Assembly: GCA_036937835.1 (NCBI GenBank)
Contig: CM072862.1
Span: 25,637,001 to 25,701,000, forward strand
Length of the DNA stretch: 64,000 bases
Source: Pampus argenteus
Lineage: Eukaryota; Chordata; Actinopteri; Scombriformes; Stromateidae
Direction of reading: 5' to 3'
The notes beneath the pieces are model-generated. The model was not told the DNA's origin. It ran no database searches and worked only from the letters and a program-made list of their open reading frames with translations. The position numbers and the translations under genes were made by a program. Shown piece after piece: positions 21,999 through 34,300 of the stretch (its first letter is position 1; every line of letters begins with the position of its first letter).

Positions 21999-24900
21999 AT
22001 GGCCAGGCTTGCTCCTCCTGTCTCGTCTGCTCTTGCCTCATTTCTCTCCTCGTTGATTCCCCGTGGCTTCGCCGTGGGGCCTTCTCTGCTCCATGAGGGG
22101 AGGCTGGGGCTGTGGTGGGTCGGCCGGTCGATGGAGGCTGGCTGCCTGCTGGGGAGGGAGGAGGACACAGAACGGGACTCGAAGCACCACACTGAGCCGC
22201 TGACTCACTGCCGAGAGGCTGAACTTACAACGACCTCTCAGACCGTAACAGGTCAGACCAGCAGCACAGAGGAGGAAAAGGTACATTGAATACAAATTTG
22301 TAAAATGAAAAACATAATTTTTATTGCAAATCAATCTTTCATAAATCATCTCAGTCTTAAATTTAATCTGCTTAATATTAAAATATCAGTTATTGAGTTT
22401 TTCATTTGTAATCTTAGTTTTGTAATCTTGTACCTTTACATTTGTTGCTTTGACATCTTGTATATTCAGTTCATATCTTTATTGTCATGGAAGAAGAGAT
22501 TCATTTTTCAACAAACCCAGTAAAAGACAGTTGAAGACATGAAAAGTGTTTGTACTAAAATACAACAAATAAAAATGTTGACATGTCATAGTAGGAGAAG
22601 AGGAGATGTTTCAGTCGCCTGCTATTGTGCATGTTGACTCACTCTCACAGCTTACTGGGATACTTGAATAGAGTTTAGTTTTAAATCATCACTAATTTGA
22701 ACAAGGATATAAAAGTAAATATTATACTAAGGTGCTATACATCTGTTTATTTAGGCTGCATTAAGAAAAATATCATGATGTAACTTTGTTGCGTTTTGTT
22801 TTGTAGGCGGTGATGGAGTCAGCAGCGAATAAAGAAGCTCTACTGCAAAAAGCTGTCTGGATCAGGTACGTTGACTCTGCTCATTCTGTGAGATATTTGT
22901 GATTGGTTTAGGGCGTATAAATACTTTTGGTTCTGATTGGTTTAATTTCTTTAGGGTTACAACTAACAGTTATTTTAATTATCGACTAATCTATTAATCT
23001 GTTTTTCAATTAATCTATTAGTTGCTTGATCCATAAAATAGTGAAATATGTTGATGACTGTTTCCAAAATCCCAGGGTGACGTCCTCGAATGTTTTGTTT
23101 TGTCCCAACAGTTCACAACTCAAAGATATTCAGTTTGATAAAAAAAACAGTAAATATTCACAGCTGGAACAAGTTGTTCAAAACAATTGATTATCAAAAT
23201 TGTTACCGTAATCTGTGAATTGGCTAATCAATGAAGCTCTAAAATGTACTTTAGTTAACTTTGACAAGAGAAAATTGACAATTAAGTATTGACGGGACAT
23301 GAATGTTTGCACCGAATTTCATGTTCATGCTCTATCAACACTGGGGTTGTGCGTCATCTGCACTTTCTTCTCTCGCTGGCTGCCAACTTTTTCTCCCTCT
23401 CCTCTCCCGGCTGTGTTTGTGGTGTTCTGATTAAAAACTGTTTTTCTATTTGAGAGTGAAACTGGAAAACAAATTGCAGTCCTTTGCCTCCACCAGCTGA
23501 TGAAATGAATAAAGCCTTAATTATCGTCATTTAGAACTTCAGATTTGAAGCACTGAATGAAAATGTGGATTTTCAAGGACGTTTATGCCTTCAGTTTTTC
23601 ACACTGTAATTATTGCTCCTGTTCATTCTGGCTGTTAAAAGTTATCCTTCAAAATGCGCGTTCAGCGTACGTGATGGAGACCAAAATCTAGTTTATTTAC
23701 AAATGCATTAAAAGTTGATGTGAAGCTTATATGATAACATGTTTGAATGTTCCTTTAAGGCTTAAGGCAAACATGAAAAATTGTAAACTTGTCCTTTAAT
23801 TAAGAGTATTTTTCAACACGTTTTGATTCAAATGCATCATGTTTTTTTCCCTCAGCTTTGCTTGCCAGGCGCGCAGCAGAGCTCAGCAGAATGTGGCGGT
23901 GCAGTGTGTGTGTGGAGAGGTGTGTGCGGTTGCGGGTGAGTGTGTGGTTGCGTGTCTGCGTGTGTGTCGAGACATCAAGCCGGGAGCGGAGCTGCTGTTG
24001 TACACAGACACTGTAGGGGAAAATCAGACAACAGACAAACGTGACACACGGGACGACTCCACCGGACAACGCCGAGGTAACCGATTATTACACAGGAAGG
24101 ATTTTACGTCCTGAAGCTCACACATACATCAGATCATCAGACATGAAGTTTGTAGTCCCACTAAAGTCAAAGGAGGGATTAATTACTGCATTTAGTCCCA
24201 GGAAGATCTTGAATTAGCTTCAGATTGTCATCTTTGGGTATCAAGATCTGTTATGCAGCATCTATAAGAAAAAGAAAATGCAATATCTAATGCACTAAAA
24301 CATAAACTTGATGTTTATTGTGAGATGGGAAAACAATAAGCGGCAAAGCAGCAAACTCTCTCATTTGGGAACTTGGAAAAATCAAACGTTTGGTTTGAAA
24401 ATAAATGACTTAAACGGTTATTTGACAACTTATTAATTAATAGACTAATCGTTGCAGCTGAACCAAAGTGTAAGTAGTAATGTAGAGCTGCAACAGTTAG
24501 TTGATTAATCTTTAAGTCGACTGACATAAAAATGAATTTTGATCAGAATATTTTCTGGTTTCTTTGGTTTGAACATAAACTGAATATCTTTGGATTTGAG
24601 GACATCACATTGGGCTCTTAGAAACTTTATTCCATATTCATTTATACTCCCCACCTGGAGGAGCTAGAGACACATTTACCTCCGGATGTCAGCAGACTTT
24701 TTGGTACCATTTCAACAACAACAACAACAACAACAACACATACTTCCACGTTGGTTTAACCTCACACACATCAGTTAATGTATGTTAAAAACTTTGTCCA
24801 GTCAGCTGAAATAAACTCATAATGAGGAAGAAAGCTGGAGATGAATAATTAGAAGATGAATCATTTCTGCCAAACATAAAATACCTCAATTAAAAACAAA

Positions 24901-27900
24901 ATGATTAAAGCACATTTGTTATATGGGAATAATGTAATCTGATATTCCTTTATTATTCCTGGAGCATTTATGTGCCGTGATTGATGGGACATTAAGGAGG
25001 CTGTTGATCTTCAACCTGATGATTCAAACAGATCGAGCTCACAAACCATCAGCGCATCTCCACAACAATTATGCATCCTAAATAAAAGCTAATACGATAA
25101 GAAGCAGTTAATCCGTTTGGGGAAGTTAAATTGTTGTGGTTGCTAATACGAATTGGATTCAGGTGTAGAACTGTAATATATGTGAAAAATACAATGACGA
25201 GTAGATAAAATGAAAATGAAGAAATAATGAGAGAATAAAAAAATAAACACAAGCAGTAAAATAGTGAAGAGAAAATCGTGAAATTTAAAGGAACGAATGT
25301 AAACAGAAGAAACAATCTTAATAAACAATAATAATAAAACACTGACGCTTTACTAACATTCATACTTTCTTTACTTGAAGATGTATTTGTGCATTTTGCA
25401 AAATGTTTGAAAACGTTTTCGATTCTATTAAATTCAGACTTTTTTAAGGACACACCTCAAAAACAATGGAAAGTAAATAAATACACAACAATACTCACAT
25501 CTGTGCCTTCAACATGAAGCTAAAGCCACAAGATGGTTAGCTTCTTGAATAGCTTTTCTACCACTAGCACAACAACAACAACAACAACAACAACAGTGTG
25601 TCAGTTACAGCCATTTTTCTGTAAGACTACAACTGATTTTATTGTTTAAACTGTAAAATGACCAAACAAAACTGAAACTACAATATTTGGTGTTTTTGCA
25701 CAATAAATAGGTTGAAATGATTAATTGATTATTAAAATGTGTCAATATATTTTCTGTCAATCAACAAAAAAAAGACCCGGAGATGGTTGTTACCACATCG
25801 ATTCAAGAAAGGAAACAGGAGATGGACGACAAACAGGAGGAGGAGGAGGAGGAGGAGGAGGAGCACAGAGACTCCCACAGATTCATCAGGAAGACTCACT
25901 CAGCCACACTCAGGAGGAAGAAGAAGATCCAGTCTGAGCTGAGCCCAGACACCAACAGACCCAATGCTCACACACACAGAGCAGATCATAATATCACAAC
26001 CTCAGGTTCGACTGACACACAATCACACTCCTACTCTACAGGAGGCCCACCTCCTCCTGTCCGCTGCAGCTCCCGCCTGGCTGCCAAACCACGACGGGTT
26101 CACTGTCTGAGCAGCCGGGCGAAGCAGCCTCCTGCCCACCCCGAGCCTGACCCCGAGCCTGACCCCGAGCCTGACCCCGAGCCCGACCCCGACCCGCCCA
26201 GACAGGCAGGAAGCCCCACTGAGGACGCCACAGAGAAGCTGGTTTCTATAAAGACGTTACACACCGACTCTTATGCAGCTTTTCCGTTGCAGCCGGAGGT
26301 CAGAGAGAGACGGTACAGGTGCTCCAGCTGTGGTAAAAAGTTCTTCCAGATCGGTCACTTAAAGAAACACCAGTTCAGTCACACAGAGGAGAAACCGTTC
26401 ACCTGCAAAGAGTGTGGGAAAAACTACACCTCTGCAGAAAGCTTCAAAGCACACGAGGTGAGAGAAGTGATGATTGAGTTGGAAATTAATAAAATAATCT
26501 TTCTTTTTCTTTTTTAACCTTTATTTAATGTTTTAATAACATTAAATAAAGTCATTTTTTTAAAATTTGGAGATACAATTCTGATTTAATCAAACAATGT
26601 TGAGAAAGATCATTTAATTTTTCCATATACGTGCGTTTTTACGATTACAGATTCTGGATTTTTGAGGTTGTTTTCACACATCAACAAATCTGGTGCAAAG
26701 ATAAATGCAGAGTATCACATTCTTCCTCTATAATCTATGTAATGTGTTTCTAAATTAATCCAAACATTTCTTATTATTTATCATTCGACATTTACACCAA
26801 CAACAGTTAAAAGCTGAATTGTCGTCTTAATATTTCTTCCTTCCTTCTTTGCTGCTCTCTGTATCTTTTTCCCTGGAGGATGTGTTGCGACGGTGCTAAA
26901 ATAGCAGCTCTGAGGGGATCGTCTCACACCAAACACTCATATTTACTGTTTTCTGCTATCAGAGCTGTTATCCTCTTGGCTCAGTTAAAAAAAGAAACCA
27001 CTTGACAACTAAATGATCTCAGGATGGCAAGATATGTCAGTGGTGGCGTGTTTTTCCTTTATAGACTGCTCCTGAGTAACAGTAGCAGTAGTATTAATAT
27101 GTATATTTTATTGTATTTTTTTCCAGCTGAGTCACCGCGGCGAGCGTCCGTATTCGTGTCCTCACTGTGAGAAGACCTACGGCCTGAAGCGGGACCTCAA
27201 GGAGCACCTGGTCCTGCACACCGGAGAGAAACCTTTCGTCTGTGAGCACTGTGGCAAAGGATTCGCACGCCGGCCTTCCCTGCGCATCCACCGCCTCCTT
27301 CACTGCAGCAGATTGATTTACACGCAGGCTCCTAAGGTAGAGAGATGTTGTTTTTTTTAAATGTCACCACTCATCTGTGGTGACATTTATGAATCGTTGT
27401 TGATATAATAAGAGCAGTGCGCAGCTGGATTGATTAATTTTTCTGTCAATGTGCTGAATTTCTGCTGCAATCACCAAGAAGGATTACTTTTAAATTGCTA
27501 CTGCTTCGCCTTTCCCTCAGCTGTTAGAAACTTTTAAACATGGTTTCTAAAATAAGCCGTGTTTTATCCCTGCACCGTACAGCTACATTTACTACCACTT
27601 GAGGTATTTAAAAACAGACATGCTGCTTTTCTCTTTCAGTTGCAGTGCACAGTCTGCCCCAAGCTGCTGGCGAACGCGGGCTCTCTGAGGAACCACATGA
27701 AGCTCCACACGGGGGAGAAACCTCACGTCTGTCAGCACTGTGGGAAATGCTTCAGTCAGAAAGGTAATCAGATCAAACCAAGTAACAGTGCCTCCCAGCA
27801 GGACTAAAAACTGATCGATCAGGAGAAAATAACAAAGCTCAACATTTGACCTCGTTTTAAATGCAGTAAAATGTTGAGGATCTGAAATAATATTTCTGAG

Positions 27901-30900
27901 GATCTGAAAACATATTTCTTCACCTACTTTTTTTTTCTGTTCTACATGATTAAACTCGACTATTTAACTAACTAATTCTGATTTCTCTCTGTTTAAGATG
28001 CTGAACAACAACCAACCTGCGTAAAGATGCTTTTGAAATTAGAGCTAAATAATAAGAGATGATCGCAGAATAATATCTCATGTTTAAAGGTCGTTTGCAT
28101 CAGTTTTAGTTTGACTGTCACTGTTTGACTTTTTGAGCAGATTTGAAAATAATGATCAATACTGCTTAACACAAAGACTACAAGCAGGTAGCCTCAACCC
28201 AAAGAGGAGAAAAAACCTTTCAACACAAATATGCTTTCTTTACTTTTACTTTATGTTTTATGTTGTAATTTATCCGGGTTTGTGAATACTTGGTCATAAA
28301 TATCTAATGTATTCAACATGTAAACTGCTAACTTTGTTGTTTCCTCTCGCTTCAAGCTCAGACCGACGTCTTCATACCGAACACACAGAGACATTAACAT
28401 ATTTCACACATAATATTCCTCTAACTGTGAAAGACAGAAGACATTAGTGATATGTTGACCAGACTGTTACATGAGTGTTTGCACCACTGCACATATTCAC
28501 TCTGCTCCCACATGTATAGTCTGAGTGTCTCCATCTCCTGCCTTCCTGTCTAACTGTCTTCACGTTCGTCTCTCAGGAAACCTCGATAGCCATCTGAGAA
28601 TCCACAACGGGGAGAAGCCGTATCCCTGCTCAGAGTGTGACCAGAGTTTCTCCCAGAAACAAGAACTTCGTCGGCACATGCTCTCCCACACCGGGGGCGG
28701 TTTCCTCTGTAGCTACTGCGGGAAATCTCTGAGGGACCCGCACACCCTGAAGTCCCATGAAAGACTGCACACTGGAGAAAGACCCCATCGCTGCTTTATC
28801 TGCGGAAAAGGTCAGAACAGTCAAATCAGTGTCTCCCAGCTAAAAGAGTTTTTTATATACTTTGAGGACTTTTTCACCAGTTTTCCCTGTTTAAAAAATG
28901 TCCACGTCTGCTGCATATTTTGACAATCAGTCATCCTTACATGTTTACAAAAACCACCTTTAACCATTACTGTGGTCTATAACTTAGAATTTGTAGTAAA
29001 TGTTTTCATGCTAAAACACTGAACCAAGATATGAACATGGCAAACATTATGTCTGCTTCATATCAGCATATAAACACCGTCATGGCCTCACAGAGCCGCT
29101 AACGTGGCTCTAGACGTACAGTATGTGTCAGTCAGTTAATTTCAATTAGTCTGTGAAATGTAAAAAAACCAACTCCCATCCCAGTCGGAGGTAATTTCTT
29201 CACATTAGTCACATTTGAGAAGCTAAAAAAACAGATTTTTGGCATTTTTGCCAAATAATGACTGAAGCAATTCATCAGTTATTAAAATGGTTCATTTATT
29301 CCACTAATGGACTAATTGTTGCAGCTCTATATGATAGAAGAGATCAATCAACAACCAAACACTTTCGAGTCACATCATTAATAAGCAGCACATCTCATCT
29401 TGTGTGTTTTATTGTGTTTAAATCTGTAGCAATTAGTCGAACAGAAAAATTTAAAGCAACTATTTTGATAATTAATTTGTCGTTTTAGTCATTTTTCAAA
29501 CCTGACCAAAACTTGGATGGTTTCAGCTTCTCAAATGTGATGATTCGTGCTTTCTGTTTGTCATATTTGATAATAAACTCAGTGTCTTTGGATTAAGACG
29601 CCACCTTTGACTCTGGAAAATTACAACATTCATTCACTTTTAACTATTTTATAAACTAAACGATCTGCAGATGAATCAATAATGAAAATAATTGTTAATT
29701 GTTAGCTGCGGCTTTAATTGTGCTCTTATATTCTTCTGTTATTAATGACAGAAAATAGATGAGATTTTTTCTATTTTTACATGACATTGTAATTCTCATT
29801 AAAATAGGAAATGTTTTTCTTGTTAGTTTCACTCGGTGAGCTTCAGATGTTCTGTGCTGAATATTTGATTGGAAAACAAATACAAAGCCGCCCACATATA
29901 TGAAGCGTGAGACAACAAAAACGTCATCGGTTGTATTATTGATGAACTCTTAACTTGTTTTGGACACTAACAGGTCTTTTGATCCCTCATGACTGTCTGG
30001 CAGGCACAGACGCCACATTTTTCTCTTCATTTTACTTTTTTAGTTTTGTGTTATGTAATTAAAGGACTTGAATCACTCACAGTTATAGACATTTACCTCT
30101 TTTAATATTCTGCATTTTTCTTTCTGTTAGTAAATACCTTGAAACCAATTTATCTTATTAAAAACACATCAATGAGCCACAAAACAAATCATAAAGAATA
30201 GACTTTAACTGCTTCACTGATGAGGTGTTTATGAATGGAAAATAGATGCTGCAAAGGGTCAGAATATGAACATTAAAGATTTACGTCTTCAGAAGGAACA
30301 AATGGACACACAGAGAAGTCAGAAAGTATTGAGTTTGGTCCTTTTTTTTAAACATCCTTTAACTAAAAGGAATTAAAACCTGAGGAAGAATTTACACGTG
30401 TGAGAAGCAAACATGTCTTCTGTCTTTGTTTTCTAATTGATAAAAGCGTTACTGTTAACTGTTAATCGAAAACAAAAGAACGTTTTAAACGATGGATCAG
30501 TCGAGTTTTGCGGTTCTGATCTTATTCTTGTTTCTTCCTCAGGCTACACCATGGCCACCAAGCTGAGGAGACACGTGAAGTCTTCTCACCTGATGGAGAA
30601 GCCGCACAGCTGCCACTGCGGCGCTTCCTACACCCTGAGGCAAAGTCTGCTGAGGCACCAAGCTCAGCACAGGACGGAGGAGGCAGACGGAGGACACGGC
30701 GAGAAGGAGACCAAAGAGGCCGTTCAAGAGTTAGCGGCTTTAAGCTGCAGTCACCCGAAGCCACTCAGAGGCAGACCCAAGAAGAACCCGTTCCCTCAAG
30801 GTGCAGGAGAGAAGGAGGCAGGTGACATGAGGCGGAGAAGACGACGAAGAAAAGGGGAGCAAAAGGAGACTGAGAGCTCGACAGCAGGTGACATCCAGCA

Positions 30901-31144
30901 CGCCGTCGTCTACGTCAGCACGGACAACCTGTCTACGCCGACCTCCGGCCCTGTGCTCCTCACCTCGGAGAGCTCGCTGCCTGCAGGGACGGAGCAGGAG
31001 CTGGTGGAGGTGGTGATATCAGAGGGTTCAGAGCAGTGCATTGTGGTCCACGGGGAGCAGACGGTAGGAGAGCTGCTGATCTTACAGGAGGAGGGCAGCG
31101 GACTCTGCTCTGTGGCTCAGACTGTTGAGATAAACACAGCGTAG
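21999..31144 (+). CDS. znf408: Zinc finger protein 408 / PRDM17 (8 coding exons)
   Basis: A nuclear PRDM-type zinc-finger protein; human ZNF408 is linked to retinal vascular disease. Coding exons: 21999-22280, 22807-22865, 23856-24076, 25775-26457, 27127-27336, 27640-27763, 28577-28810, 30543-31144. They join in frame to 804 codons. Residues 1-187 form the PR/SET-like part: 'LIPRGFAVGPSL' and 'RLGLWWVG' match mammalian ZNF408, and 'IKPGAELLLY' is the usual PR-domain end. Residues 188-367 are acidic and low complexity (poly-Glu, DPEP repeats). Ten C2H2 fingers follow from residue 368, in the ZNF408 order ('GHLKKH', 'ESFKAH', 'RDLKEH', 'PSLRIH', 'GSLRNH', 'NLDSH', 'QELRRH', 'PHTLKSH', 'TKLRRH', 'QSLLRH'). 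A basic segment and acidic C-terminus end the protein. The exon-4 acceptor is weak (A-rich) but is the one that keeps frame. Confidence 0.93.
22281..23855 (+). other. znf408 introns 1 and 2 (around the 59-base exon)
   Basis: Intron 1 (22281-22806) is AT-rich and featureless. Intron 2 (22866-23855) carries a dispersed repeat at 22953-23241. Nothing gene-like apart from the short exon 22807-22865. Confidence 0.6.
22953..23241. repeat. Teleost hAT-like MITE ('aactaac..attatcgac' family), copy A
   Basis: Begins 'gggttacaactaacagtta', has 'gacgtcctcgaatgttttgt' and 'cacaactcaaagatattcag' in the middle, and ends 'aatcaatgaagctcta'. I recognise this order from a very common teleost short repeat thought to be hAT-derived. 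Related but decayed copies lie at 24406-24640, 29131-29335 and 29428-29716, all in znf408 introns. Confidence 0.7.
24077..25774 (+). other. znf408 intron 3
   Basis: Carries repeat copies at 24406-24640, an AAC trinucleotide run at about 24713-24737, a second at about 25569-25594, and AT-rich DNA. The last 60 bases before the acceptor ('attaattgattattaaaatg') look like the end of another copy of the repeat family. No exon was recognised. Confidence 0.55.
24406..24640. repeat. hAT-like MITE fragments, copies B and C
   Basis: Two adjoining pieces. 24406-24462 ends 'gactaatcgttgcagctga'. 24483-24640 starts 'tagagctgcaacagttagtt' and includes 'actgaatatctttggattt'. Both share blocks with 22953-23241; their ends are decayed. 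Confidence 0.55.
25775..26457 (+). other. znf408: znf408 exon 4: acidic linker plus fingers 1-2
   Basis: Encodes a run of nine to ten glutamates from a GAG repeat (about 25835-25863), Ser/Arg-rich sequence, then a 12-base tandem repeat (about 26140-26195) giving PDPEPDPEPD, and finally fingers 1 and 2 ('YRCSSCGKKFFQIGHLKKH', 'FTCKECGKNYTSAESFKAH'). The second histidine of finger 2 is on the next exon ('LSH', 27127). Both short repeats are frame-neutral and are likely to vary in length. Confidence 0.9.
26458..28576 (+). other. znf408 introns 4-6
   Basis: Apart from the finger exons 27127-27336 and 27640-27763, the stretch is AT-rich intron. 26458-27126 and 27764-28576 show no recognisable repeat or RNA gene. 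Confidence 0.55.
27127..28810 (+). other. znf408: znf408 exons 5-7: fingers 3-8 and most of 9
   Basis: Exon 27127-27336 encodes the end of finger 2, fingers 3 and 4, and a linker. Exon 27640-27763 encodes finger 5 and the first half of finger 6. Exon 28577-28810 encodes the rest of 6, then 7 and 8, and the start of 9 ('HRCFICGK'). TGEKP-type linkers are intact for most. Finger 5 (LQCTVCPKLLANAGSLRNH) follows an unusual non-TGEKP linker with extra residues, the same place where mammalian ZNF408 has a long linker. Confidence 0.92.
29131..29335. repeat. hAT-like MITE fragment, copy D
   Basis: Ends 'gactaattgttgcagctcta', the same end as copy A's family, and includes 'ttagtcacatttgagaagct'. Diverged; ends approximate. 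Confidence 0.5.
29428..29716. repeat. hAT-like MITE fragment, copy E
   Basis: Contains 'ttttgataattaatttgtcg', 'cagcttctcaaatgtga' and 'aaactcagtgtctttggatt', then ends 'ttgttagctgcggcttt'. The middle blocks match those of copies A and C. Confidence 0.55.
30543..31144 (+). other. znf408: znf408 last exon: fingers 9-10 and C-terminus
   Basis: Completes finger 9 ('GYTMATKLRRHVKSSH', with four rather than three residues between the histidines) and encodes finger 10. Finger 10 reads 'HSCHCGASYTLRQSLLRH', with only one residue between its two cysteines instead of two. After a Lys/Arg-rich stretch (residues about 696-712, a likely nuclear localisation signal) the protein ends with acidic sequence including 'ELVEVVISEGSEQCIVV', which resembles the end of mammalian ZNF408. 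Stop at 31142-31144. Confidence 0.9.
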
Positions 31145-31330
31145 CTTCAAATCTAATTCTCCCTCAAACCGACGTCTCTTCCTTCTTCTTGTTGTGATCC
31201 TCGAGTTTGATGCTGAGACCCGAATCTGACATTTACTGTTGATGCTAAAAAAAATAAAAACACTGGAAGGATCTCGACGTGACATTTTGTGTTCTACATT
31301 TAGCCAATTATTCCCTGAAAATAAAAGAAA
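31145..31330 (+). terminator. znf408: znf408 3' UTR with candidate poly(A) signals
   Basis: AATAAA occurs at 31253-31258, about 110 bases after the stop, and another in 'aaaataaaag' near 31320. Either would give a short 3' UTR. Confidence 0.45.
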
Positions 31331-34300
31331 TACAACAGATATGTGATACAACAGATATGTGTGTTACTTATAAAATACGACACCTTCATGTCACAGACAG
31401 GCTTTTCTGCGACTATGTTTAATACACATATTTCTAAAATACAGTTTATTACTGTCAGAAAAGCACTCAGCGGTACTTTTTAAAAAATTAACAGTTGATT
31501 TAGAGCTGAAGGAAAAAAAACCATCAAGATAAATATGTTTTATAAAACTGAATAATTTTAGTTTAATGTTTTCTATCTGTGTGAATAAAAATACGACAGC
31601 ATAATGAGAACAAGTTATTCAGCATCTGATAAAGAAGATGAAGCTTTTGGTGATTAACCCAAAAAAAAAAGAAAAAAGAGCCTTGACAGATGATTCTGGT
31701 AAAATGATTACAGGCACAAAGCTGTAAAAAGGATGAACGGACTTCAGCAGGAAGCTTTTTCTGTCTGATCATGTTATTAAGATGGAAATAATACCAAAGC
31801 TTAGTCATGTCAAACACGTCACTGCTGGAGAGCCCGAGGATGATAGAAACCAACATCTGTAAAAAAATAAAATAAAAATAAACCCCTCAAAAGCTGCTGG
31901 ACGGCTGACGCACACAAAGAAGAAGAAGAAGAAGAGTGAAGGACAGAATCAATCCGCATAGATGGAGTTCATCTACCTCCCCGTCCTCGTTTCTCAAGGC
32001 TGCGTTGAACATAAACGCAGACTGATGACATCATAGGTGACTTTCAGGTATCAACAGCAGCTGAGCTGTTGTTGGTCTTTTAGTGGACCTCACATCGGTT
32101 TGTGAGCCAATAAGAAGAAAGAAGCGTCCTCTGGTCTCCATCCCAGAGACGCTGACTCTACCACCTCACCTGTAACACACCTGCCTGGATGATGTGTAGC
32201 ATCTCCAACCTGTGCTTGCTTCTTTTTTGCAGGTCTGCAGTGTTTTCTCTACACGTCCCCCTCGGATGTGTCGTCAGCAGACCTTTCATTGCTGTGCTAA
32301 GAAGATAAAGGCGTGAATGGGCGCCAGTTTACGTTCTCCTTATTGGACCTCCACACCGACACCTCCTCTCACACTCGAAGGCCGAGACATCCGTCAGTCA
32401 CTAATCTGAGTTTGAGGATATAAAACTTCCTGAGGCGTAATTTCCACTGTCTCTCCCGTCTTCTGTAAAGTGTAGAAATGCAGGAAACGGGAATTTAAAT
32501 CCCACTTCTGAAACTAAAGTTTGAAGAAGCTCCAGTACATTCAGGTCAGTGCTCAGTGTCAGGATGAACTGGCTTTCTGTCTCCGTCAGGACTAATTACA
32601 TTACAAAGTCCTGCTTCTCATACAAATCCATCAGCGGACGTTCAGGAACTGATCACAACACAAACCTCCACCTGCAGCTTTAATTAGCTTTGTTCCCCTG
32701 ACAGGACGCTGTTGGACCTGTGAGATATCTCACATTTTATTTAAGTTGATAGCCTCAGAGAAATTCACTGCTTCCTCGTCTTTTTCCGTTTAATTCTGGC
32801 TGCCTGTGTGCGTTTATCTCCTTTTATATATTGTCTGCATCTGTCTCTCTGTCTGTCTGTTCACCCATCTCCCTGCTTCTCTTTCTCTTTTTCTCTCTAT
32901 CAGATATGACTCACCCAGAGGGACCGCAGACGTCACCCCTCACTTTGCTCTCCAGGCCATTAAGTGAAATAAATAGAAAATGGAGAGGGTTTTTTTTCCA
33001 GACAGGTTCTGAGCTCCATTTTTAAGTAGTTGCTGCAGAGCTGTCAAACAGGATTCAGGCTGTTTTCTCGAACCGCTGCTGCAGCAGCTCACTGAAACGT
33101 CACAGTGATTTAGAGGTGCACGTTTCTTTATTTGAAATATTCCTCGACTTTTGCTGCAGAACTGCACAGAGCGGACACGACTTTAACTCTATTCTTCATA
33201 CCTTGAAATAAATAAATAACTCAAATACTCTCAAAGGGCATATTTCACATTCCCACATTTTTATCATTCACAGCTCTCATTTTTTTAATAGAAACATTCA
33301 TCTTTGCTCATATTCAGTTTTAGTTCACAGATATAAACAAATGACTGAATGTGTAAACAAACATAAAGATGCCGTCCAAAATAAAAAATATAAAATATAA
33401 AAATACCACAAAAACAGTACAGTTAACTTGTTAAAATACAGAATATATTAATATGCAAATATCCATCAGTTCAATGAAATTTATTTAATAATAATAAATA
33501 ATAATTAAAGTGCTCTGAGGCCAAAACTGATTTAACTGTTTTCTCAGTCTGGTCGTTAAAACCGTTAAACATTCAACCAGTTTGTTTCCCTTCATTTTAC
33601 TTCATTTATACTTTAGTTCAACACGAGATGGTTTTATTTTAGGATTATTGGATGTAAATGTTTTGTGTCATTTTGACTGTCTGTTTTTGTGTTGAACCTG
33701 CTGCCATTCAGTTCCCACGTTGACGTGAATACAATAAAATGCTGGAAAAAAACAATAATTCACCACAAGAAAGCTGCTTTAATAAAGATATGAAAAAAAA
33801 CTGAGAAATAAAGTGTCTTCCTGAAAAATGTAGCATGAAGTTTATTCAATAAAATAAACGCTTTAACAAGATATAACAGAGATAAATCTTAAAAACTGTC
33901 CTCTAACAGTGGTTCATATCACATAACTCTCATGACTCTATGACGCACTGTTTCCTTCCTTCTACAGTCAACGTTTCCCTGAGCAAAGTTATTTATTAAT
34001 ACAACAACCTAAAATATTCACACGTGCATCATAACCTCCACTAAATGCATCCCAACACAGGTACACTGGTGGCACCTGGGACCGGCGTGGTCTGACTGCA
34101 GCCTGCAGCACGAAGCCACACACGAAGCAGGCTGAACGCTGATATCATAGTCTCATCATATGGAAGCTCTAATAAGAGCGCTGCTGGTCGTTATAAAAAT
34201 ACCTGTCCTGTTAGCAGCTAACGTTAGCCCAGGTGTGCAGCGCTCGCCGTTAGCTTCAGTTAGCGGGAAAGATGGCGTCGACCATAAGCTGCAACTTTAG

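Larger units (their letters stand above)
21999..24076 (+). other. znf408: znf408 PR/SET-like region exons
   Basis: Three exons (282, 59 and 221 bases). The ATG at 21999 sits 4 bases after an acceptor. The third exon is unusually cysteine-rich, with eight cysteines within about 33 residues (FACQ, CVCGEVC, GECVVAC, RVCRD), and closes with 'DIKPGAELLLYTDT'. PR domains are SET-methyltransferase relatives. No NHSC-type catalytic motif is visible, so enzyme activity is unlikely on sequence grounds, as for ZNF408 in general. Confidence 0.8.
28811..30542 (+). other. znf408 intron 7
   Basis: A 1.7-kb intron with two decayed hAT-like repeat copies (29131-29335 and 29428-29716) and a short 'aacacatcaatgagccac' repeat fragment at about 30163-30182. 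No exon seen. Confidence 0.6.

Noticed and set aside
23839..24114. Start codon at 23839 as an independent gene start for the Cys-rich segment
   Set aside because: The segment is better explained as znf408 exon 3, entered at the acceptor ending at 23855 in phase with exon 2.
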